A program made the position numbers and the translations under genes. Shown here piece after piece: positions 1 to 8,845 of a DNA stretch of 64,000 nucleotides. Source of the stretch: Pelecanus crispus (taxonomy: Eukaryota > Chordata > Aves > Pelecaniformes > Pelecanidae); contig NC_134661.1 of NCBI RefSeq assembly GCF_030463565.1, positions 8,456,542 through 8,520,541 on the forward strand, given 5' to 3'. The notes below the pieces were generated by a model. It had not been told where the DNA came from, searched no databases, and was given only the letters and a program-made list of their open reading frames with translations. The stretch's first letter is position 1. Every line of letters begins with the position of its first letter.

Positions 1-206
1 CCTGACTTCTGAGAGAGGTGAAGTGAATCCTGTGTGTTGCACATTTTATCAGGCTGGGCATCCTTCACGGCTGCGGTGTTCTGATACAGCTAGTCAGTTC
101 CCAAAACTTCAATTGGAATTGGGGCGATGAGGGGAGAGCAGATGGGAGGCTAGAGAAGGGCAAAATGAGCTGCCCGAGGAGGAACTCACGTGCAATCTGT
201 TTGCAG

Positions 207-3200
207 AATTCTTTGCCGATAATCTGGGTGACTTCTTCATTTTCCTGCGGCGTTTCGCTGACGACATCTTGGAGACTTCTGCTGATTCCCTGGAGCACAT
301 CCTTCACTTTGTTACTGTTTTCATGGGTGATGTGGAGAGGTAAGTACAGCCCCGGGTGTGAGCCCTGGGTGCTTATCTGCAGAGCGCCCAGAGGGGAACA
401 AGCAAGTGGAAATTGTCAGAGGTGTTTTGAGGTTTGGTTTAGACATCCGTGAGTGGGTTGATCTCATCAGAGAAGCTAAATTCTGCCCGCAGGATGGCAC
501 AGTGAACGAGGCCCTTGCAGGCTTCAGGCGAGGTACAAACAGGATTCGGTGTCTAAATACTCGTTTGGTCGTATTACACAGGAGCTTCATCAGCGGGAGT
601 CATTTTGGTACTTGTTAGAGGAAGCTATTGGGATTGCTCTGTTTGGAGAGTCTCTATGAAGTCTACTATGGTAGCTGAGCACTGCACAAAACTGAGTAGT
701 TTTAGCAATCTTCCTGATAAGACGTTGCTGCATACGCTACGTTTCTGCTGTTCGTTTGTTTACACTTGCATGTGTAAATACAGCGAACTCACGGCGGCGG
801 CAGGAGCAGATGGGGATTTCACTTGGTAGGCAGCTCTCGCTGTTCCCGCTCTCCCTGGGCTGGCCCCGGGAGACGGAGGCTGTAGTTCTTCCTGGCAGTA
901 CCCTGCGGCGTGACCTTGGGCATGTGGTTCGGCTTCTGCCCCACACGTGCGGCAGGGGAGAGTTTTATACCCTCACCTCGGTGATCTGTCCTGTACTGGA
1001 CAGCAGGCCTAGTGGGCAAAGCGCTTTGGACTTGCAGGATAAGTAGGAAGCAAGTCGCTGGGCAGTAAGTAAACGGCTGGGACGGCAAGTCAGGTTTGCT
1101 CGGGAGCTACGGCTGACGAGCAGGCACGGGCTGTGAGCAGCGTGCGCTGCCAGGGAGGGAGGAAAGCAGCAAGCTTTGCTGTTGCCACGCCCTCTCGCCT
1201 CCCTGCCTGAGATTTAACTGCGGGCATTGAGTGCGTGCCTTCACCCCGTGGCTCCAGGGTTGAGGGGGAGCCGCTGGGCGCCAGTGTTAGTTTTGCAGAT
1301 GGTCTGCAACAACTGGGCACTCCCGCATGGATGGGCGCAGCTCCTGGAGTGTTCCCTGCACAGCTCGGTCCCCGCCCCCTGGCCCTCATGCCATCCGGGA
1401 TTTGCTTTGTTGTTTTCTCTTGCAGGATGAAAAATCCTCATCTGCGAGCCAAGCTGGCAGAAGTGTTGGAAGCTGTGATGCCTCACTTAGATCAGGCCCA
1501 GAACCCACTCGTCTCGAGCGTGTTTCATCGCAAGCGGGTGTTCTGCTCTTACCAAAACGCTGCTCATCTTGCCGAGGCGCTTATCAAAGTCTTTGTCGAT
1601 ATCGAGTTTACTGGTAAGCACGAAAGGGGAAAAGTTGTCTTCCTTCTGTAACATCTGCAGGGGGAACGTCTCCAGGGTCTGAAGTACATCGGTGAAAACA
1701 AACGCATCGATTTGTGCTTTGTTAAGCTGCTTGGCGCTGTTAGGCAGGCGGCATTCCAGCAAAGCGTCAGTCTTTCCAAGGTTCTGGCTTGTACAGAACT
1801 GCGTATCTAGAAAGGATAACCTCTGGAGCTCAAGCTTTTCAGCTCAGCAGCAGTTATAGCGGGTCCTCACTCATCCTCTTCTAATGCGGGATCGGTTGTA
1901 CCGCTTTGAAATCGGTGACAGATTTCACTGTTGTCCTGGTTCAGCCCCAGCCAGCAGCTCAGCACCACGCAGCCATCGCTCACTGCCCCTGCCCTGGTGG
2001 GATGGGGGAGAGAATCGGAGGAATGAGAGTGAGAAACACCCCTGGGTTGAGATAGAACAGTTTAGTAGTTGAAATAAAGAAAAATAGTAATGATAATAAC
2101 AACAACAACATAATAATAATAATATACAACGCCAGTAATGCCCAATGCAGTTGCTCACCACCCACCAACAGATACCCAGACAGTTCCTGAGCAGCGATCG
2201 CTGCTCCCCGGCCAACCCCCCCAGTTTCTATATTGCCCATGACGCCGTATGGTATGGAATGGCCCTTGGGGCAGTTTGGGTCAACTATTCTGGCTGTGCC
2301 CCCTCCCAGCTTCTTGTGTGCCTGGCAGAGCATGGGAAGCTGAAAAGTCCTTGACTACCATAAGCAGTACTTAGCAACAACTAAAACATCGGCGTGTTAT
2401 CAGCATTATTCTCATGCTAAATCCAAAACACAGCACTATGCCAGCTACTAGGAAGAAAATTAACTCTATTCCAGCTGAAACCAGGACAACTGACTTGTAC
2501 AGGAGCAGGGTTTTTACTTCAAACAAACTGCGAAAAGGAATTAGCAGCCCCTGCCTGTGCCCGCCACCCACTTGAAATGCTCTTACTTTTGCTTATGTCT
2601 AGGTGACCCGCACCAGTTTGAACAGAAGTTTAACTACCGCCGTCCCATGTATCCCATCCTGAGGTACATGTGGGGCACAGATTCGTACCGGCAGAGCATA
2701 AAGGTGAGTCAAGGGGCACGTATATAAGCGTGCGTGCGCAGCTCTGTATAGAGCGCATGGACCTGTGTCCTGCCGTTGGGACCGTGCCACGGCATTCACC
2801 GTTCTCTCGCTCCTTGCAGGCTCTGGCTGATTACGCCTCGGAGAACCTGGAGGCAATGAACCCCCCTCTCTTCTTGCGCTTCCTTAATTTGCTCATGAAT
2901 GATGCCATTTTCCTGTTGGATGAAGCCATACAGGTAGGGCTGTGAGCGCAGGTGCTGTCGGCATCACGCAAGCAACAGTTCTCGCTCCCCCGAAGACGGC
3001 CGGGTGCGATACTGCCCTTCCAGCCCTAGAACAGTATGGGTTTGCTCTGGTCCTGCCCGATGAATCTGTGCAGTAGATACTTGCAGGAAGCGATTGCAGG
3101 CTGGTGTGGCCAGCGCCCTGGGAGAAGGGGTGACGGCAGAAGGACGGCGGGGTCTGGACCCTTCCCTTCCTCCGGTGTCCTGGGGGGCCAGTCAGAACAG

Positions 3201-5642
3201 AGAGTAGCAAAAGGGCTTTTTTCAGATCCAGCGTGAAGCGTGCTGGGGGAGTTGCGAGGACATCTGCCTGTTGCTAATCTGGACGCAGCCAGGCTGTAAA
3301 CAACCTCTGCAGTTTTTGATTATCAAATCCCCGTGGCCTCTCCGCAGGTGCTTTATCCTAACAAAGGCCTTTTGTCTTCCGGCTGTTTTCCTTTGGGTTT
3401 ACAAAGCGAGTGCCAGGTGAACTCAGGTCCCTGGTGCGTGGTGACTGTCTCTCCGCACCTTTCAGAGCTGCCTGTGGTTGCTAGAAAGGGCTTTTTTGGG
3501 GAGCTTTTACCTGCCATAGAATGGATTGTTGGGAGGCCAGCAGATAGGACAGGTGATGTGGATATTGCCCATCTGGTTGTGAACATTTACCAACTCGTCT
3601 AAACGAGTGTTTGGTGGTTTTTGAAACATGTGTGGTTGAGAGAGGCCTTTTCAGGCACTCTGTTGTACCTTTTGCATCCCGACTTGGCCTCTGTCAGCCC
3701 GGAGCAGTGCAGAACAGGTCTGGCTTAGCTGTCGTTGCCCATTTACCTGCCTCTTCTCCCACACACTTCCCACCGTGTCTTTGCAGTACCTCAGTAAGAT
3801 TAAAGTTCAGCAGATTGAGAAGGACCGTGGCGAGTGGGACAGCCTGTCCCAGGAGGCTCGCCGCGAGAAGGAGTCGAGCCTGCAGATGTTTGGTCAGCTG
3901 GCGCGCTTCCACAACATCATGTCCAACGAAACCATCGGCACTCTGGCCTTCCTGACCTCAGGTAGGGAGAGCAACCCCTCCTGCCCGCCGGGAGCCGGAG
4001 AAGGGCCCTACCTGGGGGCGAGTGGGCAGGAGCTTGCTTTTAGGGTGGTCGGAGCGGGATGGGATTGCTGTGAGGCTCAGGGAACTGTTGGTTTCTGTTC
4101 CAGAAATTAAGTCCCTGTTCGTGCATCCTTTCCTTGCTGAGCGCATCATCTCCATGCTCAACTACTTTCTGCAACACCTGGTTGGGCCTAAAATGGGAGC
4201 TTTGAAAGTCAAGGATTTCAGCGAGTTTGACTTCAAGCCGCAGCAGCTCGTGTCTGACATCTGTACCATCTACCTAAACCTTGGGTAGGTGACAAGGGAG
4301 AGCTGGCGCGTGGGGCGGCATGAGCCATCCTGCAGCCGTCCCCGGGACGTCCCCGCTAGCAGAGCCCCGTGGCCCCCTGCATCACAGGGCGGGAGCGTCC
4401 CCTCTGGGAGCAGCGCTAACAGAATCGCTCCGTGTGCTTACCACAGGTCTCGGTGGGCCTTTTGGAAGCGTGCTGTGCTCTTCTGTCCTAATTTTAATTT
4501 AGATTACCCTGGGGAAGTCAGCTGCAACCCAGCCAGCAGGGATGGAAGTTAGGCACCATCGCTGTTACGTTCATACCTTGGGTCGCTCTGGGGAGGACCT
4601 GGGAGAAATGTTTAATTACGGTCAAGCTTTTTCTCTAGCTTTGAGTTCTTTGCTATGGTAATGCAGCTGTGTGTTTCGCAGCCCGATAAATGTGGATTCT
4701 TAAACCTTTGCCCTCTTTCAACCTGTGGTCCAGGGATGAAGAAAACTTCTGTGCCACGGTGCCCAAGGACGGCCGCTCCTATTCGCCAATGCTCTTTGCC
4801 CAGACCGTTCGGGTTCTGAAGAAAATCAACAAGCCCGGCAACATGATAGTGTCTTTCAGTAACCTGGCTGAGAGGATCAAGGTGAGAACCAGAGTGAATT
4901 TAAGCTCACAAAAAAAGGTGGAACTGGTTCCTGGCATCCTTTTCCATCGGTGTATCGCTGCGTCTTTGCTGTGGAGCTGGATTTCTGGGAGCAGGGCTTC
5001 CTCTGAGGCTCGGGGGGGCAGCTGGGAGGGCTCCCTGCCAGCACGGACCTGTAAATGCTTTAGCTATGCGTTGGGAGCAAAGCCGGTTTTGAAAGAACCG
5101 GGAGACCGAGTCTCTAAAAGCGGCGCATGCCTGCCAGTCTCTTGCAGACCGCCAGCAGCAGGAGGAGGAGACGTATGCAGATGCCTGCGACGAATTTCTG
5201 GATCCAATCATGAGCACTCTGATGTCGGACCCTGTCATACTGCCCTCATCCCGTGTCACTGTGGACCGGTCGACTATAGCCCGGCACCTCCTCAGGTACG
5301 GAGCACGGGCCTCATACGTTGATGTTTTTGGGGGATCTGTTTCGCTTATCCAATGATACCTGGCCTCAGCGTGTCTGCTTTGCTTAACAGCAGAAAGATC
5401 ATGCCGCTCTTCCTGGCCTACCTTCCTCTTGTATTTTTTTTTTTTTTTTTTTCCTTAGCGCTGGAATTGTCTGAATAATCTCCTCAATGCTTTTGTCTTT
5501 CAGCGACCAGACGGATCCGTTCAATCGGAGCCCCCTCACTATGGACCAGATCAGACCAAACACGGAGCTTAAAGAGAAGATCCAGCAGTGGCTTGCGGAG
5601 AGGAAAAAGCAGAAGGAGGAGCTGGAGGACACACTGAACTGA
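207..5642 (+). CDS. UBE4A: UBE4A, ubiquitin conjugation factor E4 A (3' part, nine coding exons)
   Basis: The product is a U-box E3/E4 enzyme that extends ubiquitin chains. Coding exons are 207-339, 1426-1613, 2603-2703, 2820-2933, 3787-3961, 4104-4284, 4734-4881, 5138-5295 and 5504-5642 (TGA). All have AG/GT borders and the phases join into 444 codons plus a split first codon. The translation runs through the helical UFD2-type core, including [50 protein letters not shown] and [19 protein letters not shown], and ends in a U-box. This matches my memory of vertebrate UBE4A far better than UBE4B, and the neighbours ATP5MG and KMT2A agree with human 11q23. The 5' part of the gene, more than half of the roughly 1,070-residue protein, lies outside the window. 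Positions 1-206 look intronic. Confidence 0.96.
1932..2488 (-). mobile_element. Solo LTR of an avian ERVL-like endogenous retrovirus, minus strand
   Basis: Read on the minus strand the element begins TGTCCTGGTTTCAGCTGG and ends GAACCAGGACA, so it has TG...CA ends with a short terminal inverted match (TGTCCTGGTT). The flanks are actgt (1927-1931) and actga (2489-2493), a likely 5-bp target duplication with one change, as expected for class III elements. An AT-rich simple repeat (about 2081-2135, TAA and TTG type on opposite strands) interrupts it. No gag, pol or env coding is present, so it is a solo LTR. It lies in the UBE4A intron 1614-2602. Its first ~140 bases resemble the LTR at 17179 but are clearly diverged, so the two belong to related subfamilies. 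Confidence 0.85.
5138..5642 (+). CDS. UBE4A: UBE4A last two exons encoding the U-box
   Basis: These exons (5138-5295 and 5504-5642) encode an acidic lead-in followed by [19 protein letters not shown] and [16 protein letters not shown], the U-box fold that binds the E2 without zinc ligands. The protein ends in a charged helix rich in Lys and Glu. I placed the 5' edge of the first exon at the AG ending at 5137, because this gives the in-frame start SLAD seen in the human protein as I remember it. A stronger-looking CTTGCAG ending at 5147 would shift the frame. Both exons lie in the phase expected from exon 4734-4881. Confidence 0.93.
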
Positions 5643-6190
5643 AAAACAGGATCTCATCCCTAGACCTGCAATCGACGGCGAGATCAGCACCTTGCAGGGG
5701 TAGCGGCTGGAGCACCCAGGCGTCTGTGCAACTCGCCACCTTCATTGAGACCGCGTTTCATGCATCGCCACCACCTCCGGCGTCCCTCCTAGGACCTTTC
5801 CTTTCATCCCTTGTTCTGTCTTTTCCTTTCAAGACTTACTCTTTAGTACTCGGACTTTCCACTGCACTACAGCTTTGAGCCTCTGCCTCGGGGGAAGGCA
5901 GCAGCCTCCCATTGTGGCCTGCCGCCCCGGCCCTCCGTTTCGTGCTCTCCGCGTTGGCCGCGTTCTTTTCCAGCGACACCAAAAACCTCCCTCTGTTCTC
6001 TTGCTGTGTTTCAACTCTGTAACCGTACGTTCAATGTGAAAGCGATGACCTCTGTGTCCACAGCCCTTTCCAGGGTGAGATGCGGGCGCAGACTGGAGCC
6101 AGGGACAGTTACGCTGCTTGTACAGTGACGGTTGCGTAGCAGGGTTTCCTTTTGAAATGATCTTTGGGAACAGAAGGGTGTTGGAAATTA
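5643..6190 (+). other. UBE4A: UBE4A 3' UTR (approximate)
   Basis: This non-coding stretch follows the UBE4A TGA. It is C/T-rich up to about 6010 and then of mixed composition. I see no AATAAA before the minisatellite. The first plausible poly(A) signal is ATTAAA at about 6187, inside the first minisatellite unit, and seven more copies follow in later units. The true 3' end is therefore uncertain and may fall anywhere within the tandem array. Confidence 0.5.
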
Positions 6191-6768
6191 AATAGAAGGA
6201 GATGATCTTTGGGAATGGAAGGGTGTTGGAAATTATAGAGAAATGATCTTTGGGAACAGAAGGGTGTCAGAAATTAAATAGATGATCTTTGGGAATGGAA
6301 GGGCGTTGGAAATTGAATAGGTGATCTTTGGGAACAGAAGGGTGTTGGAAATTAAATAGATGATCTTTGGGAATGGAAGGGCGTCAGAAATTAAATAGAT
6401 GACCTTTGGGAATGGAAGGGCGTTGGAAATTAGATAGAGAGATGATCTTTGGGAACCGAAGGGTGTTGGAAATTAAATAGATGATCTTTGGGAATGGAAG
6501 GGCGTCGGAAATCAAATAGATGATCTTTGGGAATGGAAGGGCATTGGAAATTGAATAGAGAGATGATCTTTGGGAATGGAAGGGCATTGGAAATTAAATA
6601 GATGATCTTTGGGAATGGATGGGCGTTGGAAATTAAATAGATGATCTTTGGGAACAGAAGGGTGTTGGAAATGAAATATAGAGATGATCTTTGGGAATGG
6701 AAGGGCATTGGAAATGAAATATAGAGATGATCTTTGGGAATGGAAGGGCATCACAAATTAAACAGGGA
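6159..6768 (+). repeat. 39/43-bp minisatellite, 15 units, between UBE4A and ATP5MG
   Basis: The core GATCTTTGGGAA (one unit has GACCTTTGGG) starts at 6159, 6204, 6245, 6284, 6323, 6362, 6401, 6444, 6483, 6522, 6565, 6604, 6643, 6686 and 6729. Spacing is mostly 39 bp, with 43 bp where an extra GAGA-type tetramer is present; the first two spacings are 45 and 41. Two unit types occur, AACAGAAGGGTGT and AATGGAAGGGCGT, and they alternate in the first six units, suggesting expansion partly by dimers. Eight of 15 units contain ATTAAA. Because 39 is a multiple of 3, frames stay open on the minus strand (a 13-residue periodic peptide), but there is no sign that this is coding. Confidence 0.97.
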
Positions 6769-6769
6769 G

Positions 6770-7041
6770 ATGCTCTCACAGCCGGCGGTGGTGTGGCGGC
6801 GGTGGAAGAGCCTGCGGCGGGGAGCGGGGGCGAGTGGGGCGTCCCCCGCGGGGCGGGGCGGGAGCGGCAGGGCCCGGGTCTCGAACCCCGGCTGCTCGGG
6901 CGGGTCCTCGCTGCGGGCTGCCCGCGGCAGCGCCTGACGGGCGGGCTGGGCGGGCGGCGCGGGGGCAGCCGCGGCGGCGGGGTCCTGGCAGCGGCGGCGG
7001 CGGCGGCGGCGGGAGGTGACATTCAGCTGGGGGCCGGCAGC
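6770..7041 (+). promoter_or_regulatory. ATP5MG: CpG-rich promoter and 5' UTR of ATP5MG
   Basis: Composition changes abruptly from the AT-rich minisatellite to a GC- and CpG-dense block (GCGG runs, a GGC trinucleotide tract near 6990-7010) that leads to the ATP5MG start codon. I see no TATA box, which fits a housekeeping mitochondrial gene. The transcription start cannot be fixed from sequence alone. Confidence 0.65.
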
Positions 7042-8775
7042 ATGGCGCAGGCCGCGCAGAGGATGGCGCAGCGCCTCGCCGCCCGCGGGCCGCAGCTCCT
7101 CAGCGGTGAGCGACGGCGGGGAGCGGGGCTGCGGGGGGCACGGGCACGGGCACGGGCACGGGCACGGGCACGGGCACGGGCACGGGGGGGGGAGCCGGCA
7201 TCTGCCGCTGGGAAAACGCCTTTCCCTTCCCTCTCCCGGCAGCCGCCGTGGCGTACTCGAAGCCGCGCTTGGCCACGTTCTGGTACTACGCCAAGGTGGA
7301 GCTGGCCCCGCCGACCCCCGCCGAGATCCCCCGGGCCATCGACAGCATGAAGGGCCTGGTCAGGAGCTTCCAGACCGGCCGGCTGGCGCAGCTCACCGTC
7401 AAGGTAACGGCGGGAGCGGAGGGGAGGGGCTCCGGCCCTGCCGAGGGAGAGCCTCAACGCGGCGGGCCCCGCGCTGCCCCTGCCCGGACCCCTGCCCGGA
7501 CCCCTGCCCGGACCCCTGCCCGGACCCCTGCCCGGACCCCTGCCCGGGCGCTCTCTGCCCGCAGCGGGCTCTTGGCCCTTTCGGATCCATCGGCTGGAAA
7601 CGTACCTCAAGGAATTTAGGGGCCGAGATTTGAAAGCCTTTCATTCTACGCGCTTTTGTCCATCGCCTGCGCCCGAAACCGGGCGTGTTGAAACGTGATG
7701 GACCAGGGAGGGAGAGAATTTTTTTCGCTAATTTCCCCCCCCCCCCCCCCCCCCCCCCGAGGCTTTTCTGCTCCCCGCAGGGAAGCCAGGTCAGGCTGCC
7801 TTCCTTCCTTCCTCCTCTTCCATGCAACCAGCGCATAGCAATGAATCCAGGCAGTGCTCCCTGCAAACCCGCCCGCTGCCAGACTGGTCCCCACCGGAAC
7901 CGATGCATACTGCAGTGGGTTTCTGTCACACCTGACGCTCCAAACGTGTGTTTTGTTTGGTGCCAGGTTGCCAAAAAATTACATTTACAAAAAAATCCAT
8001 TTTTTCTGGGTAAGGTGAGGCATAGGCGCGTTCTGCGGCCCCTTCAGGTCCTGCCAGCTGTATTCTATGAGCCGTGGGTGTTCAGTGCAGTATTTTCCAA
8101 GACCTGACTTAACCACCGGCACGCTAGCTTGAAATGTTCTGCCTGTGCCACAGAAAACAACTGAGCTGCTGTCAATGAGGCCCAAAGCTCAAGGAATTTA
8201 GGGGCCGAGATTTGAAAGCCTTTCATTCTACCGGCTTTGCCTGACCTCTCCCCCACCCGGACTAGGCTATGCTCGTGCTCCTCGGGCCCCGTCGTTATCT
8301 GTGCCAGGGAAGGGAGCGTCCTTAGGCAGCTGATTTAGCCCAGCCGCCTGGAACAGCTGTGTCATCGGTCAGCCTTGAAATGAAAGTGTTTCCCGTATAC
8401 GCGGTTTAAGAAATGATCTTTTGAAAGGGCCGTAAAATACCAGGAATGACAACTGACACCGTACTGAGCGTTTTAGACCCATCTTGATGACGTGGTCTGT
8501 CGAGGGGTGGCCGAACACGATAAACACCCCGTTCACTCCTGTTTTTTTCCGCCTAAACCATTGCCTTGTGAATTGGTTGACGGCTTTGCTTGTCCTACGT
8601 GGAGCGTGACTACAGGAGCGGGGAAGGAAACTGTCACAGGAGCGAACGATCTAACTGGTGGTTTCTTTTCTTTCAGGAAGCGCTGAGGAACGGTCTGGTG
8701 GCCACAGAGGTGCTGATGTGGTTTTACATCGGGGAGATCATAGGCAAGGGTGGTCTGATCGGGTACAATGTCTGA
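7042..8775 (+). CDS. ATP5MG: ATP5MG (ATP5L), mitochondrial ATP synthase membrane subunit g
   Basis: Subunit g of the F1Fo ATP synthase is a small inner-membrane protein that helps dimerise the complex and curve cristae. Exons are 7042-7105, 7243-7403 and 8677-8775 (TGA), giving 107 residues. The conserved body includes [29 protein letters not shown] and the C-terminal membrane helix [19 protein letters not shown]. These match my memory of human ATP5MG (103 residues). The first ATG (7042) gives [11 protein letters not shown]; a second in-frame ATG at 7063 would give 100 residues. The human protein also begins MAQ, so either start is possible. Splice borders are GTGAGC/CAG and GTAACG/CAG. Position between UBE4A and KMT2A agrees with human synteny. 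Confidence 0.97.
7134..7184 (+). repeat. GGGCAC hexanucleotide array in ATP5MG intron 1
   Basis: About eight perfect GGGCAC units run into a G8 tract. Regular G-triplets with three-base spacers on the coding strand fit the pattern for G-quadruplex formation in DNA or nascent RNA. The array begins about 28 bases after the exon 1 donor, in a 137-bp intron. Confidence 0.95.
7475..7551 (+). repeat. 12-bp tandem repeat (TGCCCGGACCCC) in ATP5MG intron 2
   Basis: TGCCCGG recurs at 7481, 7493, 7505, 7517, 7529 and 7541, six units at exact 12-bp spacing. It is C-rich on this strand and G-rich on the other, the opposite strand bias from the GGGCAC array in the preceding intron. Confidence 0.95.
7606..7649 (+). 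repeat. 44-bp direct repeat, copy A (ATP5MG intron 2)
   Basis: The segment starting CTCAAGGAATTTAGGGGCCG is repeated base for base at 8188-8231. Flanking bases differ on both sides. The offset between copies is 582 bp and both lie in the same intron. Confidence 0.95.
7735..7758 (+). repeat. Poly-C tract, 24 bases
   Basis: An uninterrupted run of C lies in ATP5MG intron 2. Its length in any assembly is doubtful because homopolymers are poorly resolved. Confidence 0.9.
8188..8231 (+). repeat. 44-bp direct repeat, copy B (ATP5MG intron 2)
   Basis: This is the identical partner of 7606-7649. The interval between the copies (7650-8187) shows no recognisable transposon ends or coding capacity. 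Confidence 0.95.
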
Positions 8776-8839
8776 AGACTTGCCCTCAGTAACGCCGTCT
8801 TCGGTTTCGTGGTCCTGAGCCTGTAACAGGGTCCGTGAC

Positions 8840-8845
8840 AATAAA
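8840..8845 (+). promoter_or_regulatory. ATP5MG: ATP5MG poly(A) signal AATAAA
   Basis: This canonical hexamer lies 65 bases after the TGA and is followed by a GT-rich stretch (about 8860-8890) suited to cleavage-factor binding. The predicted 3' UTR is therefore very short, about 85-90 bases. Confidence 0.85.

Noticed and set aside
1235-1651. 138-residue open frame in the UBE4A region
   Set aside because: It reads UBE4A exon 1426-1613 together with intron on both sides; the splice sites define the true exon.
1932-2488. Possible remaining retroviral genes near the two LTRs
   Set aside because: No gag, pol or env similarity was seen next to either LTR. Both are LTR-only remnants.
6384-6754. Periodic antisense open frames with a 13-residue repeat over the minisatellite
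   Set aside because: A 39-bp unit keeps frames open automatically. There is no start context, splice signal or known family, and 43-bp units break the frame.
6159-6768. Possible CRISPR array
   Set aside because: Units are contiguous 39/43-bp repeats with no unique spacers, in a bird nuclear genome.
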